DNA from: Bryobacterales bacterium
Lineage (GTDB): Bacteria; Acidobacteriota; Terriglobia; Bryobacterales; Bryobacteraceae
DNA length: 6,591 bases
Assembly: GCA_003154855.1 (NCBI GenBank)
Contig: PMEV01000073.1
Coordinates: forward strand, 1 to 6,591
Direction: 5' to 3'
Positions 1-6,500 of this stretch are shown here, piece by piece; within the stretch, counting starts at the first letter, position 1, and each line of letters starts with the position of its first letter. The notes beneath the pieces were generated by a model. It had not been told where the DNA came from. It saw nothing but the letters and a program-made list of their open reading frames with translations, and did no database searches. Both the position numbers and the translations under genes were made by a program.

Positions 1-218
1 TTCCAGATGGCCGGGGGGGGGGCGGGGCGGAGTGGACCGCAGTACTCGCACGCGGTCTGTGGCGAGGCAACCCATGGGCGGCAGGACCGTCGGCGCTAGG
101 GGCGGCAAGAAAGTGGGCCGGGCGGCGGGGCCATTGGCGCCGGTGAGCCGGGTGTGCGATGGTTGGCGATTTCCAGTAGACGAGTGGAGGCCGGGTGAAG
201 TCGAAGTAGGCAGAGCGC
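1..218. other. No recognisable gene; G-rich start of window
   Basis: This stretch lies downstream of the 3' end of the minus-strand esterase. It opens with ten consecutive G (13-22), followed by CGGGGCGG, which could form a G-quadruplex or could be a sequencing or assembly weak spot. A reading frame on the minus strand stays open through the whole stretch, but its translation is rich in Pro, Arg and Ser, has no recognisable domain and looks like the open-frame bias of GC-rich DNA. I see no clear stem plus T-tract terminator for the esterase here. Confidence 0.5.
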
Positions 219-1139
219 CTACTCCGGGATCGTGCCGATGGTCCGCAGCCAAGTCTCCACTAAGCGAGGCCAACGCGTAATCGGAAACCTGGTGGGACGC
301 AGCCCGAAGGCATGGCCGCCTTGCGCATACAGATGCATCTCGACGGGAACGCCGGCGTTCTTGAGCGCAATGTAGTAAACCAGCGAGTGGTTTATGTTGT
401 CCACGGGATCGTTCTCGGCCTGCAGCAAGAAGGTAGGAGGGGTCCGGCGGGTAACGGGGACATCCGGATTCAGCTCGAATTTCTTATCGTCGATCCAGAG
501 ATGCCCCGGATAAAGGGCCACCGCGAAATCCGGGCGGCAGCTTTCTTTGTCGGCCGCATCGACAGGCGGATACAAACGTTTGTCAAAGTGCGTGCTGATC
601 GCCGCCGAGAGGTGGCCGCCGGCCGAGAATCCAAGCACGCCGATCTTGTGCGGATCGATATGGTACTCCGCGGCGTGGAAGCGGACCAGCCCCACGGTCC
701 TCTGCGCATCTTGGAGGGCCATGGGGGCTTTCGGATTCATGTGGCACTTACATCGCTCATCCCAGTGCGGCCCCGAGTAGGGAACGCGGTACTTCAGGAG
801 CACACACGCGATGCCCTTGGAGGTCAGCCAGTCGCAGACCTCGACGCCTTCGAGATCGATAGCCAGGATCTGATAGCCCCCGCCAGGAAAGACAACGACC
901 GCGGCGCCTGTATTGTTTCCCTTTGGCGGGTAGAGGGTCATGGTGGGCCGCGAGACGTTGCCGATGTCTCCCGATTGCGCCGTTTCGGTGTTGGCCGGCG
1001 GGCCAAACTGGGCGTCGGGTGGAGTGCCTGGCCATAGCGGCACTTGCGTGTGGCCGGGCGATGGCTGCCAGCCAGGGTTCTGGGCGAGCAGACCGCTCGA
1101 CGCAAACACAAGACAGAGAGCAAAGATAGAAGGCTTCAT
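219..1139 (-). CDS. Exported alpha/beta-hydrolase, acetyl-esterase / BD-FAE-like
   Basis: This encodes a 306-residue secreted serine esterase, probably deacetylating or de-esterifying plant polysaccharide or a similar ester in the periplasm or outside the cell. Residues 1-19 form a signal peptide (Lys2, then a hydrophobic core, with likely cleavage after the LLA before Gln20). The fold's landmarks occur in order: the oxyanion-hole loop FPGGGY at 84-89, the nucleophile elbow GFSAGG at 170-175 (Ser172), the acid in ENDPVD (Asp244), and the base in GGHAFG (His276). All triad residues are present and the length is normal for the family. The ATG at 1139 is preferred over an in-frame start 21 codons upstream because it puts the signal peptide at the N-terminus; GGGA lies just upstream as a weak ribosome site. 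The mature part has five cysteines, including a Cys130-x-Cys132 pair before the nucleophile. It is divergent from the efflux operon and no functional link is evident. Proteins of this type are often labelled acetylxylan esterase or xylanase; the substrate cannot be read from the sequence. Confidence 0.88.
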   Translation of the reverse strand: MKPSIFALCLVFASSGLLAQNPGWQPSPGHTQVPLWPGTPPDAQFGPPANTETAQSGDIGNVSRPTMTLYPPKGNNTGAAVVVFPGGGYQILAIDLEGVEVCDWLTSKGIACVLLKYRVPYSGPHWDERCKCHMNPKAPMALQDAQRTVGLVRFHAAEYHIDPHKIGVLGFSAGGHLSAAISTHFDKRLYPPVDAADKESCRPDFAVALYPGHLWIDDKKFELNPDVPVTRRTPPTFLLQAENDPVDNINHSLVYYIALKNAGVPVEMHLYAQGGHAFGLRPTRFPITRWPRLVETWLRTIGTIPE

Positions 1140-1420
1140 CGCAATCCCACAGAGGCAGTATACAGCAGGACGGACTCCGGGCTGGAGCTCGATCCGCGAC
1201 ATCCGAAGCAGACACCTCGATTTGCCGGATCAGTGCATCTCAGAACCATGCTGCTGCAACGCCTCTACCGCTGGCGTATGAATTCGGAGAGCTCTCGGAC
1301 GGCGTTCACAACAGCGGCCAGCAGCCGCGCCCGGCCCCCACACTGGTTCGAAGAACTCGTTTAGAATGAAATGAATAGAGGGTACCGCGGAGACCCAACC
1401 GCCGCCTCTGCACTTTGCCC
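1140..1420. other. Intergenic segment without recognisable gene
   Basis: This is the esterase-proximal half of the divergent control region. It has no start codon paired with both a ribosome site and a recognisable product. Small items seen are a 10-bp palindrome GAGAGCTCTC (1287-1296) and an isolated -10-like TAGAAT (1362-1367) with no matching -35. On the minus strand about 44 codons stay open between roughly 1385 and 1235, but with no ATG and no family resemblance I could recognise. Confidence 0.5.
1157..1162 (-). promoter_or_regulatory. Weak candidate -10 for the esterase
   Basis: Read on the minus strand this is TATACT, one mismatch from TATAAT, 17 nt upstream of the esterase start codon. 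No convincing -35 lies at 16-18 bp, and the implied leader would be only about a dozen bases. It is a weak call, offered because no better promoter is visible for this gene. Confidence 0.15.
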
Positions 1421-1449
1421 TTGCCTCCGACCCTAGTGTTTGCTAACAT
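1421..1449 (+). promoter_or_regulatory. Candidate sigma-70-type promoter of the efflux operon
   Basis: TTGCCT (1421-1426) and TAACAT (1444-1449) are separated by exactly 17 bp, each matching four of six consensus bases. Transcription would begin near 1456 and read into the TetR gene. The first operator-like repeat (1433-1446) lies over the spacer and the start of the -10, a typical position for a repressor that blocks polymerase. The call rests on spacing and on this overlap more than on the strength of either hexamer. Confidence 0.45.
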
Positions 1450-1481
1450 ATCTTAGTGTCTGCTAACCTAGCAGGCGCTAG
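1433..1481. promoter_or_regulatory. Array of three TetR-type operator candidates (YTAG-N6-CTAR)
   Basis: Three 14-bp imperfect palindromes share one architecture: CTAG-N6-CTAA (1433-1446), TTAG-N6-CTAA (1453-1466) and CTAG-N6-CTAG (1468-1481). The first two are also direct repeats, TAGTGTTTGCTAAC (1434-1447) and TAGTGTCTGCTAAC (1454-1467), with 13 of 14 bases identical and a 20-bp period, about two helical turns, so bound dimers would sit on the same DNA face. The third is 15 bp further on and differs in its centre. They lie directly upstream of a TetR-family gene and on its presumed promoter, so the encoded regulator is the natural ligand. The binding itself is inferred. The third site is the weakest and shares its last CTAG with the left end of the putative inserted element. 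Confidence 0.6.
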
Positions 1482-1490
1482 TGTAGTGCG
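1477..1490 (+). repeat. Left arm of 14-bp perfect inverted repeat
   Basis: GCTAGTGTAGTGCG, exactly the reverse complement of 1676-1689. The arms do not extend further in either direction. Its CTAG also completes the third operator-like palindrome. Confidence 0.75.
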
Positions 1491-1520
1491 TCAAGCAGAC
1501 TGACGGTTATTCGTCACCAC

Positions 1521-1629
1521 GTGGCGTGGGCTTCAGCCTGCCGTGTCGGCACTCGTGCCGACACCACTCGTGCCGACACCCTGGCGTCGAGATGAGTCTC
1601 GACGCGGCACGCAGGAGTGCGTGCGCCAC
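1521..1629. repeat. Cluster of perfect hairpins enclosed by an outer stem
   Basis: An outer stem, GTGGC (1521-1525) with GCCAC (1625-1629), encloses several inner stems in series. These are GGCT/AGCC with a TC loop (1529-1538), a 10-bp stem at 1543-1564, a 9-bp stem GCGTCGAGA/TCTCGACGC with loop TGAG (1584-1605), and a 7-bp stem GCACGCA/TGCGTGC with loop GGAG (1607-1624). A smaller stem TGACG/CGTCA (1501-1505 with 1512-1516) lies just outside. All stems listed are perfectly paired, which gives a multi-branched, cloverleaf-like fold in DNA or RNA. The fold is characteristic of intergenic repeat families and not of any known riboswitch class I recognise. Confidence 0.65.
1543..1579. repeat. Hairpin with tandemly duplicated right arm
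   Basis: The left arm GTGTCGGCAC (1543-1552) pairs perfectly with GTGCCGACAC at 1555-1564 across a 2-nt loop. The 15-mer CACTCGTGCCGACAC is present twice head to tail (1550-1564 and 1565-1579), so the same left arm can alternatively pair with the second copy at 1570-1579. The most economical explanation is replication slippage that duplicated one arm. Confidence 0.8.
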
Positions 1630-1675
1630 AGAAAGCTGCCTGGGCGGGATGCTTCATACATGCCCTTACTTGCGC

Positions 1676-1689
1676 CGCACTACACTAGC
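1676..1689 (-). repeat. Right arm of 14-bp perfect inverted repeat
   Basis: CGCACTACACTAGC on the plus strand, exactly the reverse complement of 1477-1490. Its TAG at 1686-1688 is an in-frame stop for the TetR gene, so that gene cannot begin upstream of here. The AGGAGG ribosome site starts at the next base. Confidence 0.75.
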
Positions 1690-1695
1690 AGGAGG
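1690..1695 (+). promoter_or_regulatory. Strong ribosome binding site that selects the TTG start
   Basis: AGGAGG lies 8 nt upstream of TTG at 1704 and 17 nt upstream of the first in-frame ATG at 1713. Spacing therefore favours TTG. It directly abuts the right end of the putative inserted element. Confidence 0.75.
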
Positions 1696-1703
1696 CCGCC
1701 ACC

Positions 1704-2303
1704 TTGCAGCGAATGAATTCCGAAGATCGCCGTGCCGCCATCATGGAGGCCGCCATCAGGCTCTTCTCGGAGCGCGGCTTTCGTGGAACCACCACCCGCG
1801 CTTTGGCCGACGCCGTGGGCGTCTCCGAGCCCATCCTCTACGAGCACTTCAAGTCCAAGCGCGACCTGTTCGAGGCCATCATCGACGTTAAGTCGCGCGA
1901 AGGCGTGGCGCGGGCCACGGCCTTACTCAAGCCGCTGGCCGAGGCGGGCCAGGACCGCGACTTACTCATCGCGCTCAGCGAGTTCGTTTGCCAGTGCCAC
2001 ACCGAGGATCAAGCTTACGGCCGGCTGCTGCTCCTGGCCGCGCTCGAAGGTCCCGAGCTGGGCGACATCTTCTATGAACGCCAGCGCGAGGCACATGAGA
2101 TGCTGGCCGTTTACTTTGCCGACCGCATTCGCGCCGGTGTCTTTCGGGAGGTCGATCCCACCGTCGCCGCCCGCGTCTTCCTGGGCATGTCGACCGAGCT
2201 GGGCATGAACCGGATGCTGTACCGGGGCGCCGCCGCGTTGGGCAGTGTCCATGAAGTTGTCGAACAAATGGTCGATGTATTCCTGAAGGGAGTCTCCAAA
2301 TGA
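1704..2303 (+). CDS. TetR/AcrR-family transcriptional repressor
   Basis: This 199-residue regulator has the usual TetR length. The N-terminal DNA-binding domain spans about residues 8-55. Helix 1 is followed by the conserved helix-turn-helix, recognisable as TTTRALADAVGVSEPILYEHF (29-49), then the SKRDLF segment that links to the ligand domain. The C-terminal helical domain (about 60-199) is variable and shows no motif for a particular ligand. It probably represses its own operon and releases DNA on binding a pump substrate. TTG is chosen as the start because an AGGAGG sits 8 nt upstream and an in-frame TAG at 1686 excludes longer forms; an ATG start at 1713 would remove three residues. It is the first gene of the operon and its stop overlaps the start of the next gene as ATGA, so repressor and pump levels should rise together. 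Palindromic operator candidates lie on its promoter. Confidence 0.93.
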   Translation: MQRMNSEDRRAAIMEAAIRLFSERGFRGTTTRALADAVGVSEPILYEHFKSKRDLFEAIIDVKSREGVARATALLKPLAEAGQDRDLLIALSEFVCQCHTEDQAYGRLLLLAALEGPELGDIFYERQREAHEMLAVYFADRIRAGVFREVDPTVAARVFLGMSTELGMNRMLYRGAAALGSVHEVVEQMVDVFLKGVSK

Positions 2304-3505
2304 GACCTATTGCACTTTTCATACTTGCTCTGACTCCGCTCATTCCCGGCTGCGGGCGGCGCGGCCAAACCCAGGTCGAGGCTGCGTCGAAGGCCAAGAC
2401 GGACACGGTCGCGGTCCGCGTCGCCACGGCCGAAACACGCCATCTTGGAACGGCCGTCTCGGTCACCGGCTCGCTGCAGCCCGATGAAACGGTGTCGGTG
2501 AGCTCGGAGGTGGCGGGGCGCCTCGCCGAGGTGCGCTACGACTTCGGCCAGAGCGTGCACCGGGGCGACATCATCGCCGAGCTCGATAAGCGCGAGCTGG
2601 TCATCCAGTGCGAGCGCGCCCGCGCCGCGCTGGCCCAAGCGCTGGCCGCCATCGGCCTGGACCCTCAGCAGCAGGACGCGACGCCCGATTCGACGCCCGC
2701 CATCCGCCAGGCCAAAGCGCAGATGGAAGACGCGCGATTCAAGTTCGACATGGCGGCCAAGCTGTACAAGACCGGCGACGTCTCGGAGGAACGCTACATC
2801 GAGATCGAAAAGGGACTCCACGCGCGCGAGGCGGGCTACGAGGCCACCCGCGACATGCTGCGCACCCAGCTCGCCGCCGTGCAGGCGCTCCGCGCCGACG
2901 TGCGCTTCGCCGAGAAGCGCCTGGGCGACGCGACGGTGCGCGCCCCCTTCGACGGACAGATCTCCGCGCGCCTGGTCTCTGCCGGCCAGTACATGCGGGA
3001 GAACACGCCCATCGTCACGCTGGTCAAGTCCTGGCCGCTGCGGCTGCGCGCCGACATTCCCGAATTCGCGGCCACCGAAGTGCGCACCGGCGGTACGCTG
3101 GTCTTCACCACGGATGCCGTTCCCGGCGCTCAGTTCCACGCCCGCGTCACCGAGCTGAACCCCACGCTGGATGCCCACTCGCGCTCGCTTTCCGTGGAGG
3201 CGCGCCTGGCGGAGCGCGACGAACGTCTTCGGCCCGGCATGTTCGTCCAGGTTCAGCTCGCGCTGGCAGGCGACAACGCCGCGGTGGTGGTTCCCAAAGA
3301 GGCGCTCTACCAGCTCGCCGGCCTCACCAAGGTCTTCACCGTGAAGAGCGGGCGGGTGGCCGAGAACAAGGTTACGCCCGGCGTCGAGGTGGAGGGCTGG
3401 ATCGAGATCCCGGGTGGCGCCATACACGCCGGCGACCAGGTTGCCGTCAGCAAGCTGCCCGTGCTGATAGACGGCCTATCGGTCCGCGCCGAGGCGGGGA
3501 GGTAG
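2300..3505 (+). CDS. RND efflux periplasmic adaptor (membrane fusion protein), lipoprotein
   Basis: This 401-residue adaptor links the inner-membrane pump to an outer-membrane channel. The N-terminus is a lipoprotein signal with the lipobox IPGC, so Cys18 would be lipidated and anchor the protein to the inner membrane. The domains follow the AcrA/MexA order. The first lipoyl half is at about 53-96 (EVAGRLAEV, then GQSVHRGD). A long helical hairpin spans about 97-208 and is rich in Ala, Glu and Arg. The second lipoyl half is at about 210-242 (VRAPFDGQISARLVSAGQY). A beta-barrel runs from about 243 to 325, ending near RPGMFVQVQL, and the membrane-proximal domain covers about 329-400. The start ATG overlaps the TetR stop as ATGA and has AAGGGAG 7 nt upstream, which suggests translational coupling. 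The permease starts 3 nt after its stop codon. The family call is firm; the substrate range is unknown. Confidence 0.94.
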   Translation: MRPIALFILALTPLIPGCGRRGQTQVEAASKAKTDTVAVRVATAETRHLGTAVSVTGSLQPDETVSVSSEVAGRLAEVRYDFGQSVHRGDIIAELDKRELVIQCERARAALAQALAAIGLDPQQQDATPDSTPAIRQAKAQMEDARFKFDMAAKLYKTGDVSEERYIEIEKGLHAREAGYEATRDMLRTQLAAVQALRADVRFAEKRLGDATVRAPFDGQISARLVSAGQYMRENTPIVTLVKSWPLRLRADIPEFAATEVRTGGTLVFTTDAVPGAQFHARVTELNPTLDAHSRSLSVEARLAERDERLRPGMFVQVQLALAGDNAAVVVPKEALYQLAGLTKVFTVKSGRVAENKVTPGVEVEGWIEIPGGAIHAGDQVAVSKLPVLIDGLSVRAEAGR

Positions 3506-3508
3506 GCC

Positions 3509-6500
3509 ATGCAGAAACTGGCACAAATCTGCATTCAGAGGCCGGTCTTCGCCACCATGCTCATCCTGGCGCTGGTGGTGCTCGGCGTCAGCGCCTATAT
3601 GAAGCTGGGCGTGGACTTGTACCCCAAGGTCGACATTCCGGTTGTCACCATCACCACCACCCTGCGCGGCGCGTCGCCCGAAGAGGTGGAGACCCAGGTC
3701 ACCAAACGCATCGAGGAAGCGGTGAACACCACCAGCGGCATCGACGAGCTGCGGTCCCTCTCCGCCGAAGGCGTCTCGATCGTGTGGGTCACCTTCGTGC
3801 TTGAGAAGGACCCCGACATCGGCGCCCAGGAGATGCGCGATAAGGTGGCCGGCGTCACGCGCGATCTGCCCAAGGACGTGGACCCTCCGGTCATCGAAAA
3901 GATCTCCACCGACGCCTCGCCCGTCATCAGCGTGGTCGTTTCCTCGCGGCGCGACCTGCGCGAGACCACCAAGATCGTCGACGACCAGGTGAAGAAGAAC
4001 ATCGAGTCCATCGACGGCGTTGGCCAGGTCCGCTTCATCGGCGACCGCGTGCGCCAGATTCAGGTCTGGCTCGACGGCGGGAAGCTGTATTCCTACAACC
4101 TGAACATCGACCAGGTCCGCGGCGCGCTGGCCGCGCAGAACGTCGAGATCCCCGGAGGGCGCGTGGACCAGGGCGCGCGCGAGCTAAGCCTGCGCACGCT
4201 CGGCCGCATCGAGCGCCCGGCCGATTTCGCCGACATCATCGTCGCCTCTGTGAACGGCTCGCCGGTGCGCATTCGCGACATCGGCAAGGTGGAGGATGGC
4301 GTCGAGGAGCCGCGTTCGCTGGCGCGTCTGGACGGCGATCCCGCGGTGGTGCTCGAAGTCCGCAAGCAGTCGGGCACCAACACCCTGGATGTGGTTCACG
4401 CCGTCAAGGCCCGCATCGCCCAGCTTCAACCTTTGCTGCCGCCCGATTTCAAGATCACTTATGCCGGCGACCAGTCCACTTTCATCGAAGAGTCTTTCAA
4501 GGCCGTGCAGGAGCACCTGTTGCTGGGCGGCCTGTGCGCCGGCTTTGTGGTGCTGCTGTTCATGCGGAGCTGGCGCACCACGCTGATCGCCGCCGTGGCC
4601 ATTCCCATCTCGATCGTTTCCACTTACTCGCTCATGAACCTGATGGGCTTCACGCTGAATCAGATCACGATGCTGGCGCTGGTGCTGGTGGTGGGCATCG
4701 TGATCGACGACGCGATCGTGGTGCTCGAGAACATCTTCCGCAACGCGGAGGAGAAGCACTTGCCCCCCTTCGAGGCCGCCGTCCAGGGCACCAAGGAAAT
4801 CGGCCTGGCGGTCATGGCCACCACCTTCAGCCTGGTGATCATCTTCCTGCCGGTGGCCATGATGACCGGCATCGTGGGCCGGTTCATGTCCAGCTTCGGC
4901 TATACCGCGGCCTTCGCCGTGCTGGTCTCGCTGCTGGTGAGCTTTACCCTGACGCCCATGCTCAGCTCGCGCTTCCTGAAGATGGGCGACGGAAAGGCGG
5001 GCGCGTCCACCAAGGACACGGTGCTGTTCCGCGCGCTGTCCGGGCCTTATCGCCGGATGCTGCGCTGGTCGATGTCGCACCGCTGGGTCATCGTGGTGTG
5101 TGCGGTGGTGGTGGCATTCTCGACCATCCCCATGTTCCTGCATATGGGCAAGGACTTCCTGCCCGTGGACGACCAGAGCGAGTTCGAGATTGCCGTGCGC
5201 ATGCCGGTGGGTTCCTCGCTGGATGGCAGCTCCGCCATGATGCGGGAGATCGAGGCGGACGTTCATACGCTGCCCGGCATTTGCAACGTGCTCACCACCC
5301 TGGGCGCCGATAGCCGGCGCCAGGTGGACCGCGGCTCGCTGTTGGTCGAACTGGCGCCGGTCCAGGAGCGCAGCCATTCCCAGTTCGAGATCATGCTCCA
5401 GGCCCGCGAGCGGCTGCGGAAGTACCGGGACCTGACCGTCGCGGTCCAGCCGCCCGCCATGTTCGCCGGCGCCGGCCCCAACAAGGACCTTCAATTCTTC
5501 GTTCAAGGCCCCGACTTCGGGCACCTGGAGCGCTACACGGCGGCCATCCGGGCGGAACTGGGCCGCACGCCGGGCGTCCGGGATATCGAGAGTTCCTACG
5601 AACCCGGCAAGCCCGAGCTGCGCGTTCACATCAACCGCGCCAAAGCGGCCGATCTCGGCGTGAACGTCGCTTCCATCGCCACCGCGCTGCGCACGCTGGT
5701 GGGCGGCGACCCGCAGGCCACCACCTACCGCGAAGGCGACGACCGCTACGACGTGCAGCTTCGCGTGGAGAAGCAGTTCCGCGACTCGGCGCGCGCGTTC
5801 GAGCGCCTCTACGTTCCCTCCGCGGCGCTGGGCAACGTCCCGGTCTCCAACGTGGTCACGGTCGAGGAGGGAACCGGGCCCACCCAGATCGACCGCGTGA
5901 ACCGCCAGCGCCAGATTACGCTTACGGCCAACTTCGCCCAAGGCCAATCGCTCAGCAACGTCATCGCGGTGCTCGACCGCACCACCGCGGCGCTCAACAT
6001 GCCGCCCGAGTACCGCTTCGGCCTGCTGGGGCGCAGCAAGGAATTCGGGCGCGCGGCGATGGGCTTCGTAGTCGCGTTCCTGCTCTCCATTATCTTTATG
6101 TATATGGTGCTGGCCGCGCAGTTCGAGAGCTTCATCGATCCGGTCACCATCCTCATCAGCCTGCCGCTCGCGGTCCCCTTCGCGCTGCTGACTCTGTTCG
6201 TGGCCGGCGAGAACTTCCAGATCATCTACACGTCCCTGGGGATTCTGATGCTGTTCGGCATCGTCAAGAAGAACGCCATCCTGCAGATCGATCACATCAA
6301 GGCGCTGCGCTTCAAGGAAGGCCGGCCGCGCGCGGAGGCCATCCTGCGGGGCTGCGAAGACCGGCTGCGGCCCATCCTTATGACCACCGCCTCGCTGGTC
6401 GCCGGCATGTTGCCCATGGCTCTGGGCGGGGGCGCCGGCGCCTCTTCGCGCCGCAGTGTCGCCATCGTGGTCATTGGAGGCCAGACCTTGTGCCTGCTGC

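Larger units (their letters stand above)
1477..1689. mobile_element. Putative MITE-like hairpin-rich insertion element
   Basis: A perfect 14-bp inverted repeat, GCTAGTGTAGTGCG and its reverse complement, bounds this 213-bp block. The ends read CTAG-TGTAGTGCG on the left and CGCACTACA-CTAG on the right, which fits insertion at a CTAG target with either TA or CTAG duplicated (both are known habits, of the IS630 and IS5 families respectively). The longer direct repeat CTAGCAGG (1468-1475 and 1685-1692) is an alternative 8-bp duplication. There is no transposase gene inside; the interior is a set of stable hairpins, so any movement would need a transposase supplied from elsewhere. Removing the element joins the operator array to the ribosome site and leaves a leader of about 40 nt, a plausible ancestral arrangement. 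It could instead be a non-mobile structured leader; only genomic copies would decide. Confidence 0.5.

Noticed and set aside
32..280. 82-codon plus-strand open frame at the window start
   Set aside because: Arg/Gly/Pro-rich translation, no ribosome site worth naming, and it runs into the 3' end of the esterase.
312..1037. Plus-strand open frame antisense to the esterase
   Set aside because: The minus-strand frame has a signal peptide and a full Ser-Asp-His triad; the plus-strand translation has no features and no ribosome site.
1235..1385. Minus-strand open stretch as a decayed coding fragment
   Set aside because: About 44 codons without an ATG or a plausible ribosome site, and with no family resemblance I could recognise.
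1517..1524. CCACGTGG palindrome as a regulator site
   Set aside because: It is an 8-bp palindrome on the edge of the outer stem of the hairpin block, single-copy, and more simply explained as part of that structure.
1543..1605. CRISPR array or rho-independent terminator
   Set aside because: There are only two contiguous repeat copies with no spacers, so it is not CRISPR. The stems are not followed by a T-run, so a terminator call is not supported.
1526..1891. Plus-strand open frame beginning inside the hairpin block
   Set aside because: Its translation repeats Cys-Arg-His because it reads through the duplicated hairpin arm, then runs out of frame through the TetR helix-turn-helix.
2111..3427. 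438-codon open frame on the minus strand opposite the adaptor gene
   Set aside because: It has low-complexity composition (Arg, Gly, Leu, His), no recognisable family, and overlaps a confidently identified adaptor and regulator.
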